Shown piece after piece: positions 10,301 to 20,053 of a stretch of 64,000 nt of DNA. The stretch spans positions 1 through 64,000 of the forward strand of contig CACFAO010000003.1 of assembly GCA_902564295.1 (NCBI GenBank), written 5' to 3'. A program made the position numbers and the translations under genes. A model generated the notes under the pieces. The model ran no database searches, was not told where the DNA came from, and was given only the letters and a program-made list of their open reading frames with translations. The number at the start of each line of letters is the position of its first letter. Position 1 is the first letter of the stretch. This stretch comes from an uncultured Pelagibacteraceae bacterium. Lineage in GTDB: Bacteria; Pseudomonadota; Alphaproteobacteria; Pelagibacterales; AG-422-B15.

Positions 10301-11488
10301 TTAAGACCTATATCCCAATTGTCTTGCAGCTAAATCGTACATTATTTCTTCCGATCCACCACCAATTGCATTAACCCTTACTTCTCTATAAATTCTCTCG
10401 ACTTTTCCAGGTCCGCTATTAGCTCGAAGATATCCTGCTCCACCAAGTATTTGCATTGCTTCTCTTGCACATAGTTCCATTGCTTTACTTGCATGAACTT
10501 TTAGCATTGCCAAGTCTGCAATAGGACTTTCACCATTCATTACTCTCCAAGACAGTAATTCGGTCCAAGCCCTTGATGTTTTAACTGCTCTGTTCATATC
10601 AACGAGTTTATGTTTTATCACTTGATTATCAATCAATGGCTTACCAAATGTTTTTCGCTCTTTTGCCCATGCTACTGCTTCATCAATACAAATTTGAGAA
10701 TATGCATTCATACCAGCTGCCATACCAAGTCTTTCTTGACTGAAGTTGCTCATTACACCAATCCAGCCACTGTTTTCTCCGCCAATCAAATTTTCTACAG
10801 GCACTTTACAATCATCAAAATAAAGTACAGCTGTATCGGAGCTGAGCCATCCCATTTTTTTGAGAGGTGTTTGCGTGAAACCGGGTGTATCCTTTTCAAT
10901 AACCAGAACTGATATTCCTGTAGCTCCTTCTCCACCAGTTCTTACACCAACTACATATGTATCAGCACGCATTCCGCTAGTAATGAACATTTTTGAGCCA
11001 TTAACAATGAAATGGTCACCTTTTCTAACTGCTTTAGTTTTCAAACTTGCAACATCGGATCCTCCAGAAGGCTCTGTCATTGCAAGAGCTGCTATCTTCT
11101 CACCTCTTACAACTGGAGGAATAAATTTCTCTTTTTGCTCTTCTGTACCCAAAGATTGTATCAATGGTATTGCAATATTGTGTGATAAAAGACTTGCTGA
11201 AACACCACCACATCCATGGGCGAATTCCTCAGCTGTTACGATACCGTGAAAAATATCAATGCCTTCTGTTGTACCGCCATACTTTTCATCATAGCCCATT
11301 CCCATTAGACCTACATCGGCGGCTTTTTTATAGAGTTCTCTTGGAAACTCACCAGCTTCTTCCCATTCTTCAACAAAAGGAGCAATTTCCTTTGAAACAA
11401 ATTTTCTTACTTCTTCTCTCCATGCATGATGAGACTCATTATAAAAAAGAGGTTCTTTACCCTCAGAAATTCCAACTTTTGGTATCAT
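10301..11488 (-). CDS. Acyl-CoA dehydrogenase
   Basis: AMTEPSGGSDVASLKT, SKMFITSGM, QILGGAGYL, EVRVNAIGGGSEEIM. Confidence 0.93.
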   Translation of the reverse strand: MIPKVGISEGKEPLFYNESHHAWREEVRKFVSKEIAPFVEEWEEAGEFPRELYKKAADVGLMGMGYDEKYGGTTEGIDIFHGIVTAEEFAHGCGGVSASLLSHNIAIPLIQSLGTEEQKEKFIPPVVRGEKIAALAMTEPSGGSDVASLKTKAVRKGDHFIVNGSKMFITSGMRADTYVVGVRTGGEGATGISVLVIEKDTPGFTQTPLKKMGWLSSDTAVLYFDDCKVPVENLIGGENSGWIGVMSNFSQERLGMAAGMNAYSQICIDEAVAWAKERKTFGKPLIDNQVIKHKLVDMNRAVKTSRAWTELLSWRVMNGESPIADLAMLKVHASKAMELCAREAMQILGGAGYLRANSGPGKVERIYREVRVNAIGGGSEEIMYDLAARQLGYRS

Positions 11489-12333
11489 ATTATTTCACTT
11501 ACTCCATTTTTAATTACTATTTTATCGCGTTCTTTTACTTTGGATTGATAATAAACATTATTACCATCTTTCCACATTTCTGTAACTATTGTTTCTCCAG
11601 GATATACAGGTGATGAAAAACGACAATCAAATCTTTTAAGTTTTTTTACATCTTTATCGCAGACACTTTCAATAATTGATCTGCACGCAATACCGTATGT
11701 GCACATGCCATGTAGAATTGGCCGTTCAAAACCAGCAGACTTTGCAAAATTTGGATCAGAGTGTAATGGGTTATAATCACCTGAAAGTCTAAAAATTAAG
11801 GCTTGATCAGATTTGGTATTAATTTCGTGCACATAATCTGGTTTACCTTCAGGTCTTACTAATTCTTTTTTTGGAGACTCAGGTCCACCAAAGCCCCCAT
11901 CGCCCCTTGCGAATGTTGTACTTACAAGTTTACAGATTTCCGTATTATCTTTTTTAAGATTTACAGTTGTTTCAACCTCAATAACAGCACCCTTACCAGG
12001 ACCTTTATCATAACAACCTATAACTTTTGCGTTGGTTACAAAATCTCCTGAGACAGGTAAAGGATTGGTTACAGATAATTTCTGTTCACCATGAACAACC
12101 ATAATGAAATTAATATTTGTCTTCAGCAATAATGGTGAGTGATATTGAAAATTAGTAGCCATTGACGGCAATGCAATTTGTGAATTTTCATAGACAAACC
12201 TTAATTCATTTAAATTCATTGGGTCATTCCCAAGACCGACACCTAGACTATAGAGAATTGAGTCTTTATCAGTGTAGGAAACTTCAATGTTTTCTGAAGT
12301 CATGGACATTATTTCTTCGTAATTAATAGCCAT
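11485..12333 (-). CDS. MaoC-family (hydroxysteroid-type) enoyl-CoA hydratase
   Basis: Double hot-dog; hydratase motif FRLSGDYNPLHSDPNFAKSAGFERPILHGMCTYG. Confidence 0.9.
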   Translation of the reverse strand: MAINYEEIMSMTSENIEVSYTDKDSILYSLGVGLGNDPMNLNELRFVYENSQIALPSMATNFQYHSPLLLKTNINFIMVVHGEQKLSVTNPLPVSGDFVTNAKVIGCYDKGPGKGAVIEVETTVNLKKDNTEICKLVSTTFARGDGGFGGPESPKKELVRPEGKPDYVHEINTKSDQALIFRLSGDYNPLHSDPNFAKSAGFERPILHGMCTYGIACRSIIESVCDKDVKKLKRFDCRFSSPVYPGETIVTEMWKDGNNVYYQSKVKERDKIVIKNGVSEII

Positions 12334-12408
12334 TTTTTATGTATTTCTCTAATTTTTAAATGTATATATACTTTATATATATCACTTATCTAAAGCGAGG
12401 AAAAAAAT

Positions 12409-13260
12409 ATGCCAAAACCCTTTGATGTTGAAATAAATAATTCAATTGCTCATATTAGGTTCAATAGGCCTGAAAAAAGAAATTCAATGAACGAGGATTT
12501 TTGGAGATTATTTCCAAAGGAAGTTGAAGAGCTGGATGATAGTGGAGAGATTAGAGCTTTAATTGTATCTTCCACGGGACCACACTTTTCTGCTGGAATA
12601 GACCTTAGCATGTTTAAAGATGATGTGGTCGAACATGAAACAAACCAGGAGCTTGGCAGAAGTAGAGGATATTTTATTCAACAGTTAAGGTTTCTTCAAC
12701 GTGCTGCTTCATGTTTAGAAGATGCGAGATTTCCAGTTGTCGCTGCTGTCCAAGGAGGATGTATTGGTGGAGGTATCGATTTAATCACTGCCGCTGATAT
12801 AAGACTTTGTACAAAAGATGCGTTTTTTTTAATTGAGGAAATAAATGTAGGTTTAGCAGCAGATATAGGAACTATCCAAAGATTACCAAAAATTATTCCT
12901 GCTGGTATCGCACGTGAATGGACTATGATGGGAGAAAAGGTATCTGCTGAAAGAGCTAAAGATGTTGGTCTTGTGAGCTCTTTACATGAAAGTCATGAAG
13001 AAATGATTGATAGTGCTTTTGAAATAGCTGAAAAATTAGCGTCAAAAACACCACTTGCGATGTGGGTTACAAAAGAAGTTCTCAATTATTCAAGAGATCA
13101 CTCTGTTAAAGAAGGCTTAGATAATGTGGCGCTATGGAACGCAGCTACACTGCACAAGGAAGATGTAATGACAACAATGATGTCAAAAATGCAAAAGAAA
13201 AAGCCTGAGTATAGGAATTTAAGGGACAAAAATTTCTTGAAACATAAATCAAGTAAATAG
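12409..13260 (+). CDS. Enoyl-CoA hydratase/isomerase (crotonase family)
   Basis: HIRFNRPEKRNSMN, FSAGIDL, AAVQGGCIGGGIDLITAADIRLC. Confidence 0.92.
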   Translation: MPKPFDVEINNSIAHIRFNRPEKRNSMNEDFWRLFPKEVEELDDSGEIRALIVSSTGPHFSAGIDLSMFKDDVVEHETNQELGRSRGYFIQQLRFLQRAASCLEDARFPVVAAVQGGCIGGGIDLITAADIRLCTKDAFFLIEEINVGLAADIGTIQRLPKIIPAGIAREWTMMGEKVSAERAKDVGLVSSLHESHEEMIDSAFEIAEKLASKTPLAMWVTKEVLNYSRDHSVKEGLDNVALWNAATLHKEDVMTTMMSKMQKKKPEYRNLRDKNFLKHKSSK

Positions 13261-13283
13261 TATTTTAAACAATTTAAATTTAA

Positions 13284-14153
13284 ATGAGATTTAAAAAAGG
13301 CATTATCCTCGCTGCCGGCAAGGGAACTCGACTTTCGCCTGCAACAAAAGTAACAGTGAAGCCTCTTCTGCCTTTATATGACAAACCTTTACTTTATTAC
13401 GCGTTATCGAACTTAATTAAGGCTGGTGTTCGCGAGGTGCTATTTATATCTCAAAAGAAAGATATACCAGAATTTAGAAAACTATTTGGCTCGGGAAAAC
13501 AGCTTGGCATGAAATTCAGTTACACATTTCAAAAAAAACAAGTTGGAATTCCTGATGCAGTTAATATTGCCAAAAAATTTATTAATAAAAAACCATATGT
13601 TTTAGCCTTGGCTGATAATTTATTTGTTGGCAAGAGCTTCACATCAACTTTAAAAAAAGTTCAGTCAGTTAAGGATGGAGCTGCTGTTTTAGCTGTAAAA
13701 ACAAAATATCCACACAAATCAGCAGTGATTGAATACGATAGAGAAAAAAATATAAAATCAATTATTGAGAAACCAGAAAAACCAAGGAGTAACCTTACAA
13801 TACCTGGTCTTTATTTTTATGACAAGGATTCTATATCAATTGTTAAGAATTTAAAGCCCTCCAAAAGAAAAGAATTAGAAATAGTTGATGTTCATCAATC
13901 TTATCTAAGAAAGAAGCTTTTAAAAATTTTTGCATTAAAAAAAGATGTTAAGTGGTTTGACACTGGTGATGCTGAAGAAATGCTTGAAGCTTCAAACTAT
14001 ATTAACAGATATCAAAAAAAGGAAAAAAAGCTGTTAGGATCTATCGAAATGGACTCATATCTAAATGGATGGATTACAAAGAAACAACTTAGAATTCTTA
14101 TTAATCAAATGCCTGACTCAAAGTATAAAGAAAAATTAAGTTCTCTTGCTTAA
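13284..14153 (+). CDS. Nucleotidyltransferase (glucose-1-phosphate thymidylyl/uridylyltransferase-like)
   Basis: GIILAAGKGTRLSPATKVTVKPLLPLYDKPLLYYAL signature. Confidence 0.88.
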   Translation: MRFKKGIILAAGKGTRLSPATKVTVKPLLPLYDKPLLYYALSNLIKAGVREVLFISQKKDIPEFRKLFGSGKQLGMKFSYTFQKKQVGIPDAVNIAKKFINKKPYVLALADNLFVGKSFTSTLKKVQSVKDGAAVLAVKTKYPHKSAVIEYDREKNIKSIIEKPEKPRSNLTIPGLYFYDKDSISIVKNLKPSKRKELEIVDVHQSYLRKKLLKIFALKKDVKWFDTGDAEEMLEASNYINRYQKKEKKLLGSIEMDSYLNGWITKKQLRILINQMPDSKYKEKLSSLA

Positions 14154-14653
14154 TGTTTGATAAAAATTCATTAATAAATTTGTTAGACTCAAATTCTATT
14201 AGTTACAAGATTACAGAACATAAACCACTGTTTACAGTTGAAGACTCTAAAAATCTTAGAGGTTCAATTGATGGTGCACATTCAAAGAATCTTTTTTTAA
14301 AAGATAAAAAAAATAATTTTTTTTTAGTAAGTTTTATTGAGGATATCATTGCTGATTTAAAAAAAGCATCAGTGCCTTTAAACTCAAAAAAATTATCATT
14401 TGCAAATGAGGATTATTTAATGAACATTCTTGGTATCAAACCTGGATCAGTATCTCCATTTGGATTATTGAATGATAAAGAAAAAAAAGTTAAGTTTTTT
14501 TTCGATCAAGAGTTTATGGAGTATAAAATTGTGAATTTTCATCCTTTAATCAATACATCAACAGTATCGATAGCGCCAAATGACCTGATCAATCTAATTG
14601 AACAGCGTCACTCAAAGGTTAAGTTTATTAATATGAGAGATTTTCAAAAATGA
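14153..14653 (+). CDS. YbaK/ProX-type aminoacyl-tRNA deacylase domain protein
   Basis: HSKNLFLKDKKNNFFLVSF, PGSVSPFGLLND motifs. Confidence 0.85.
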   Translation: MFDKNSLINLLDSNSISYKITEHKPLFTVEDSKNLRGSIDGAHSKNLFLKDKKNNFFLVSFIEDIIADLKKASVPLNSKKLSFANEDYLMNILGIKPGSVSPFGLLNDKEKKVKFFFDQEFMEYKIVNFHPLINTSTVSIAPNDLINLIEQRHSKVKFINMRDFQK

Positions 14654-15183
14654 CTTCAAGAAAAGCAAAATTTATTCAAACAAAGAAAAAAATCAAAGCG
14701 AATGTTTTTGATTTACATTTTGATGAAGTTGAATGGGTAAATGGTAATAAAACTATCAGAGATCTTATTGTTCATAACGGCATCACTTGTATTGTTCCAA
14801 TAATTGATAAGAAATTTATAGTTTTGCTCAAACAATATCGCTATGGATCAGATCAAATCATGCTTGAAGTACCAGCTGGAACTATTGATCCAGGGGAAAA
14901 GCCATTAAGTTGCGCTAAAAGAGAACTAATTGAGGAAACGGGTTATCATGGAAAAAATTGGAAACTGATTGGCAAATACTATTCAACACCAGCATATAAC
15001 ACTTGCTTAGTGCACTGCTATCTAACTCATTGCTATAAGAAGAGTGAAACAAATTTTGATGAAGATGAGGTCCTAGAGACAAAAATTTATTCAGTTCAAG
15101 AAGTGAAAAGACTGCTTAAATCAAATAAAATTAATGATATGAAAACTTATATCAGCCTTGACCGATTTATGAATTATTATTGA
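14650..15183 (+). CDS. NUDIX hydrolase
   Basis: Nudix box GTIDPGEKPLSCAKRELIEETGY. Confidence 0.92.
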   Translation: MTSRKAKFIQTKKKIKANVFDLHFDEVEWVNGNKTIRDLIVHNGITCIVPIIDKKFIVLLKQYRYGSDQIMLEVPAGTIDPGEKPLSCAKRELIEETGYHGKNWKLIGKYYSTPAYNTCLVHCYLTHCYKKSETNFDEDEVLETKIYSVQEVKRLLKSNKINDMKTYISLDRFMNYY

Positions 15184-15614
15184 CTCAATATTTTCCAAAT
15201 ACCTGAAGCGGATAAAATAATTTTATCTTGTGAGATTAAATTACCTTCAATAAAGACGAGTGATTTCGTAGTTCTTGTAACCTTAGCATCACATTCAACA
15301 ATATCATCTTGAAGACCTGGACTTACAAAATTACAATTCAGTGAAATAGTACTGCAAGGTTTTTTTCCACATGCAGCGAATACCATAGAACCTAGGAAAA
15401 TATCTGCTAATGACATAGAGTAGCCACCATGTGCAATACCATGAGCATTGAGATGCTTATCCAAAATTTTAGTAATGAATTTATATTGGTTATTCTCTTC
15501 TCGCTTAAAATACATTGGTCCAATCAAAACATCAAAGCCAGCATGCCATCCAAGTTTTTTGTATCCTTCTGGTACCCAACTTGGCGCTGATATTTCTGTC
15601 TTTAACATGACCAT
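15177..15614 (-). CDS. PaaI-family thioesterase
   Basis: Hot-dog motif AHGIAHGGYSMSLADIFLGSMVF. Confidence 0.85.
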   Translation of the reverse strand: MVMLKTEISAPSWVPEGYKKLGWHAGFDVLIGPMYFKREENNQYKFITKILDKHLNAHGIAHGGYSMSLADIFLGSMVFAACGKKPCSTISLNCNFVSPGLQDDIVECDAKVTRTTKSLVFIEGNLISQDKIILSASGIWKILSQ

Positions 15615-15804
15615 AGAGATTCTCCCTAATACAAAGAATGCGACTTTCTAGACTTCAATTCGGATATGGTCAAGCAGAATAAAGAAAAATATTTGCCAAA
15701 ATTGAGGGTATTTTTGATATATTTTTTTAAATAATTTTAAACTTTTTTTTTTTAATAAAAAGTCTATCTTACGGTTTTCTAAATATTTATAGGGGCAATA
15801 TAGT

Positions 15805-16986
15805 ATGAGAGAAGCTGCAATAATTTCAACTGCAAGAACTGGATTAGCAAAAGCTATGAGAGGTGGATTTAACAAAACTCACGGTATTACGATGGGTGGC
15901 CATACAGTTAAATATGCTATTGAAAGAGCAGGAGTTGAAGCTGGAGAAGTAGAGGATGTAATTTTTGGATGTGGACAACCAGAGGGAGCAACAGGTCATA
16001 ATATTGGAAGAAATGTTGCAATTGCTGGAGGATGCCCTGTAACTGTTCCTGGAACTACTATAAATCGTTTTTGTTCATCAGGCTTACAATCAATCGCGGT
16101 AGCCGCTCAAAGAATTATTGTCGATGGAATTAAAGTAGCTATTGGTGGGGGAGTAGAGTCAATCTCCATGACACAGCAAAACATGAATATGAAACATCTT
16201 ATTGAGCCTGAACTTCAAAAGATTTGTCCTGCATTATGGATGCCTATGATTAATACTGCAGACGTTGTAGCAGATCGATACAAAGTAAGCAGAGAATACC
16301 AAGATGAATATTCACTACAAAGTCAACAACGAACAGCTGCAGCTCAAACAGCAGGAAAGTTTAAAGACGAGATTGTTCCTTTAACGACAAAAATGGATGT
16401 AATGAACAAAGAAACAAAGGAAGTTACAGAACAAGAAGTAACAGTTGATAAAGATGAGTGTAATCGACCACAAACTACACTTGAGAGCCTTGCTGGTTTA
16501 ATGCCAGTTATGGGACCTGATAAATATATTACTGCGGGTAATGCTAGTCAGCTGTCAGATGGAGCATCTTCCTGTTTGTTAATGGATCTTAAAGAAGCTG
16601 AAAAAAGAAATATTGAGCCTATGGGAATTTTTAGAGGACTTTCTGTTGCAGCTTGTGAGCCCGATGAGATGGGTATAGGACCAGTATTTGCTGTCCCAAA
16701 GCTCCTAGAGCAACATGGCTTAAAGGTAGATGATATCGATATATGGGAACTTAACGAGGCATTTGCAGTTCAAGTTTTATACTGTAGAGACAAGCTAGGA
16801 ATTGATAATGAGAAATTAAATGTAAACGGAGGATCAATTTCTATTGGACACCCATATGGTATGACTGGCTCTAGAATGACTGGACATATTTTAATAGAAG
16901 GTAAGAGACGAAACGCTAAATATGCTGTTGTAACAATGTGCGTTGGTGGCGGGATGGGAGCAGCAGGTCTTTTTGAGATTTTATGA
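15805..16986 (+). CDS. Acetyl-CoA acyltransferase (thiolase)
   Basis: TINRFCSSGLQSIAVAAQRI, NVNGGSISIGHPYGMTGSR, CVGGGMGAAGLFE. Confidence 0.94.
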   Translation: MREAAIISTARTGLAKAMRGGFNKTHGITMGGHTVKYAIERAGVEAGEVEDVIFGCGQPEGATGHNIGRNVAIAGGCPVTVPGTTINRFCSSGLQSIAVAAQRIIVDGIKVAIGGGVESISMTQQNMNMKHLIEPELQKICPALWMPMINTADVVADRYKVSREYQDEYSLQSQQRTAAAQTAGKFKDEIVPLTTKMDVMNKETKEVTEQEVTVDKDECNRPQTTLESLAGLMPVMGPDKYITAGNASQLSDGASSCLLMDLKEAEKRNIEPMGIFRGLSVAACEPDEMGIGPVFAVPKLLEQHGLKVDDIDIWELNEAFAVQVLYCRDKLGIDNEKLNVNGGSISIGHPYGMTGSRMTGHILIEGKRRNAKYAVVTMCVGGGMGAAGLFEIL

Positions 16987-17354
16987 TAGATACAATTAAA
17001 TACATTGAAAAAATAGCTCTGGTAATAATTATTTTTGCTACGGTTATAGCTATTGGCTACGAAATATATGCAATGTACGAGAAAAATCTTGTCGAACTTG
17101 CTGACTTGCTTTTGTTATTTATTTATCTCGAAGTTATACAAATGATTAGAGAATATTGGACACTAAATAGAATTAGAATAAGTATACCGCTGTTTATTGC
17201 TATTACTGCTGTTGCACGTTTAATAATCTTACAGGGCAAAACTATGGATCCAAGCATGTTGCTTTACGAGGGTGGTGCCATTTTATTGATTGCCATAGCT
17301 GTTCTTATATTAAAAGCAAGAAAGCTTAAAATATTTGCCGATGTTGACGACTAA
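16983..17354 (+). CDS. PsiE-like phosphate-starvation-inducible membrane protein
   Basis: Four-TM protein with LLLLFIYLEVIQMIREYW typical of the PsiE family. Confidence 0.7.
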   Translation: MIDTIKYIEKIALVIIIFATVIAIGYEIYAMYEKNLVELADLLLLFIYLEVIQMIREYWTLNRIRISIPLFIAITAVARLIILQGKTMDPSMLLYEGGAILLIAIAVLILKARKLKIFADVDD

Positions 17355-17775
17355 GATTGTCAAAGGATTAGTACTTCCATTTTTAGTTGTCCTTTTAATA
17401 AGCACATCTGCATTTTCACTTACTGATGAGGATGAACAAGAGATTATTTCTGTTGTAAGTCAGCAGCTGCAGGCATTTCAAGATGATGATTTTGAGAAAG
17501 CCTATTCTTTTGCATCACCGATTATCAAGAAAATATTTCCTAATTCAAAAGTATTTGGTGAAATGGTAGTAGGCCAATATCAGGCTGTTTATCGTCCCAA
17601 AAGTGTGAACTTTGGTAAGATTTCACTTAAAGATGGAGTACCTTCCCTAGAAGTATATTTAGTTGATCCCGAAGGTGAATTCGTAACTGCAATTTACTCA
17701 ATGCAGCAACAAGAAGACGGTGAATGGCTGATTAATGGATGTTTTCTTACTCAGGCAGAGAGTAACGAAATTTAG
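17335..17775 (+). CDS. DUF4864-like secreted protein
   Basis: Signal peptide; IISVVSQQLQAFQDDDFEKAYSFASPIIKKIFPN pattern. Confidence 0.65.
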   Translation: MPMLTTKIVKGLVLPFLVVLLISTSAFSLTDEDEQEIISVVSQQLQAFQDDDFEKAYSFASPIIKKIFPNSKVFGEMVVGQYQAVYRPKSVNFGKISLKDGVPSLEVYLVDPEGEFVTAIYSMQQQEDGEWLINGCFLTQAESNEI

Positions 17776-19016
17776 GATTGAGAGTTTCTGATAACTTGCT
17801 CGTAAAATTTTAGACTTTCTTTGCTTTTTCTTTCTAAAGTATCTCTATTTACCTCGATTAAACCAAAACGCGGTTTGTAACCATATATCCATTCAAAGTT
17901 GTCCAGAAATGACCAATAGTAATAACCTCGAATATCTAAACCGTCATCTAAACAGCTTTGAAGTCCTTTTAATGCTGTAGTCACATATTTTATTCTTTGA
18001 TTATCATCATCTGTGCCAATTCCGTTTTCAGTCACAATCATCGGGCAATTTATTTTTGGAGCAACATACCTCAATACATTTTCTAATGACTCAGGATAAT
18101 ATTCATATCCCATAACAAGCATATTTTCATCATTGACGTTAGGTTTCATGATTCCCTCAGGACCATAGGTGTGACGTGTATAAGTTTGAATACCAATGAA
18201 ATCGTCGTCTTTAGTTTGTTCCAAGCACACGTCTACAGTTTCAGCATGAGCAATGTCGCGTGTTTGTTCGCCTCCTTCAGCTGCTTGGTAATCCATAATT
18301 GAAAGTGTAATACCAACAGGCTGATTTTTTGTAAGTAGACCTTTGATAACTGGAAACGCTTTTACATGCGCCGCCATCATACAGTCACGTATTTTATAGG
18401 GATGGCCAAATAGGAATGGGCCAAAATTATCTAGAGTTGACCCGCATGATTTAGCAGCATCTTCAAAAAATGGCATGATTGTTTTCATACCTTGTTCAGG
18501 GTAGCTAGGAAATGTGTGTGCAAAACATGCAGTTAGATTTGCCTCATTTATTGTACAAACAGTATCTATACGGTCACCCAGCTCTTTTGTTACAAATTCA
18601 GCATATTTAACATATAAATCTGCGTTTTCCTTTTTTTCCCAACCTCCTTTAGCCGTAAACCAAAGTGGGGAAGTGAAGTGTTGGAATGTGACGCACGTTT
18701 GAAGATTATTTTCATGACAACAATCTAAAACTTTTTTGTAATGATCAATTGCCAAATTTGAAAATTTTCCCTCGGACTCTTCGATACGAGCCCATTCAAT
18801 AGATAGTCTATAGGACTGTATTGCGTGAGATGACATAAGTTTAATATCTTCCTCATATCTATTCAATTGATCACAAGCAATTCCTGACGGTTCAGCAAAT
18901 GTGGTATTTTTTGTATTTTCAAGCAGCCAAAAATCTGAGTTTGTATTATTTCCTTCTACTTGATGAGCAGCAGTCGCTGTACCCCATATAAAGTCTTTTG
19001 GTAAATTAAGTTTCAT
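17772..19016 (-). CDS. GH1 family beta-glucosidase/beta-galactosidase
   Basis: FIWGTATAAHQVEG, TINEANL, TENGIG, GYYYWSFLDNFEW. Confidence 0.94.
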   Translation of the reverse strand: MKLNLPKDFIWGTATAAHQVEGNNTNSDFWLLENTKNTTFAEPSGIACDQLNRYEEDIKLMSSHAIQSYRLSIEWARIEESEGKFSNLAIDHYKKVLDCCHENNLQTCVTFQHFTSPLWFTAKGGWEKKENADLYVKYAEFVTKELGDRIDTVCTINEANLTACFAHTFPSYPEQGMKTIMPFFEDAAKSCGSTLDNFGPFLFGHPYKIRDCMMAAHVKAFPVIKGLLTKNQPVGITLSIMDYQAAEGGEQTRDIAHAETVDVCLEQTKDDDFIGIQTYTRHTYGPEGIMKPNVNDENMLVMGYEYYPESLENVLRYVAPKINCPMIVTENGIGTDDDNQRIKYVTTALKGLQSCLDDGLDIRGYYYWSFLDNFEWIYGYKPRFGLIEVNRDTLERKSKESLKFYEQVIRNSQS

Positions 19017-19018
19017 AA

Positions 19019-20050
19019 TTATATAAATTTAGCATTTGGATACCCATCAAGAATATACTTTTTAAGTTCTTCAACCAGCTCTTTTTTTACTAATGTTACG
19101 ATTGCTCCACCAAAACCAGCTCCAGTAAGTTTAGATCCTAAAGCGCCAAAGGAATTAGATAGATCAACCAACTTATTCAAAATATCAGTTGAAACTCTAT
19201 AGTGTCGTGATAAAGAAATATGACTTTCTGTCATTAATTTTCCAAATTCTTTAGCATTATTATCTTTTAAATATTGAGCTGCTTTTACAACTCTCAAATT
19301 TTCCTCAATTACATGTTTACTAACATTAAGCTCTTCATCTGAAAGTAATTGAATATCATTTTCATCAATTTTTATTTTTGCACAGAGGTTTTGAATTTTC
19401 ATTTTTTTTGCAGCATTGAGACATAATTCTTTTTTTTTGTTAAACTCACTATTTGATAAAATCCTTTGTGTATTGCTATCAATTATTAGAAATTGATAAT
19501 CTTGAAAAATTGGTATCAATTCATAATTTTTATTAAAAGTATCAAGAAAAAGAGCTTCATAATGATTTCCTAAGACCGATACAAATTGATCCATAACTCC
19601 ACCGCCCACACCAACAAAATCATTTTCAACTTCAAATGCTAAATTAATTAAATCTTCATCTGCCAAATTTTTTTGAAAATAGCAACTTAGTGATTTTAAA
19701 GTGCTAACGGTGATAGCAGCAGAGGAAGAGAGACCGATTCCCAATGGAAGGCTGCTTTTGATATAAATTGAGATATTGTTAATCTTAACTGAAAACTTCT
19801 TCTCAAAATAAAGACATGATCCAATAACGAAATCTGCCCAATTATTTCTTTTTTCGAGATTCTTAACATTTAAAGAATTTTTGTATTTATCTGAAACTAT
19901 TGAAATAGATTCACTATTTTTATTTTCAACGATCTCACAGATAATTGAGTTCTTGATTTGTAACGGTAAAACATGTCCACCATTATAGTCTAAATGCTCT
20001 CCAATTAGGTTAACTCTGCCAAAGCCCTCACCAATCGAGACTGTGTTCAT
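19019..20050 (-). CDS. galK: Galactokinase (GHMP family)
   Basis: GRVNLIGEHLDYNGGHVLP and LPLGIGLSSSAAITVSTL, GSKLTGAGFGGAIV. Confidence 0.9.
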   Translation of the reverse strand: MNTVSIGEGFGRVNLIGEHLDYNGGHVLPLQIKNSIICEIVENKNSESISIVSDKYKNSLNVKNLEKRNNWADFVIGSCLYFEKKFSVKINNISIYIKSSLPLGIGLSSSAAITVSTLKSLSCYFQKNLADEDLINLAFEVENDFVGVGGGVMDQFVSVLGNHYEALFLDTFNKNYELIPIFQDYQFLIIDSNTQRILSNSEFNKKKELCLNAAKKMKIQNLCAKIKIDENDIQLLSDEELNVSKHVIEENLRVVKAAQYLKDNNAKEFGKLMTESHISLSRHYRVSTDILNKLVDLSNSFGALGSKLTGAGFGGAIVTLVKKELVEELKKYILDGYPNAKFI

Positions 20051-20053
20051 AAC

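Noticed and set aside
10610-11613. Overlapping ORFs opposite the acyl-CoA dehydrogenase gene
   Set aside because: The minus-strand gene has clear family motifs; the plus-strand ORFs show none.
8531-16986. Acyl-CoA dehydrogenase/MaoC/crotonase/thiolase cluster as a novel pathway
   Set aside because: Looks like an ordinary beta-oxidation-type gene set interrupted by unrelated genes; nothing sequence-specific points to novelty.
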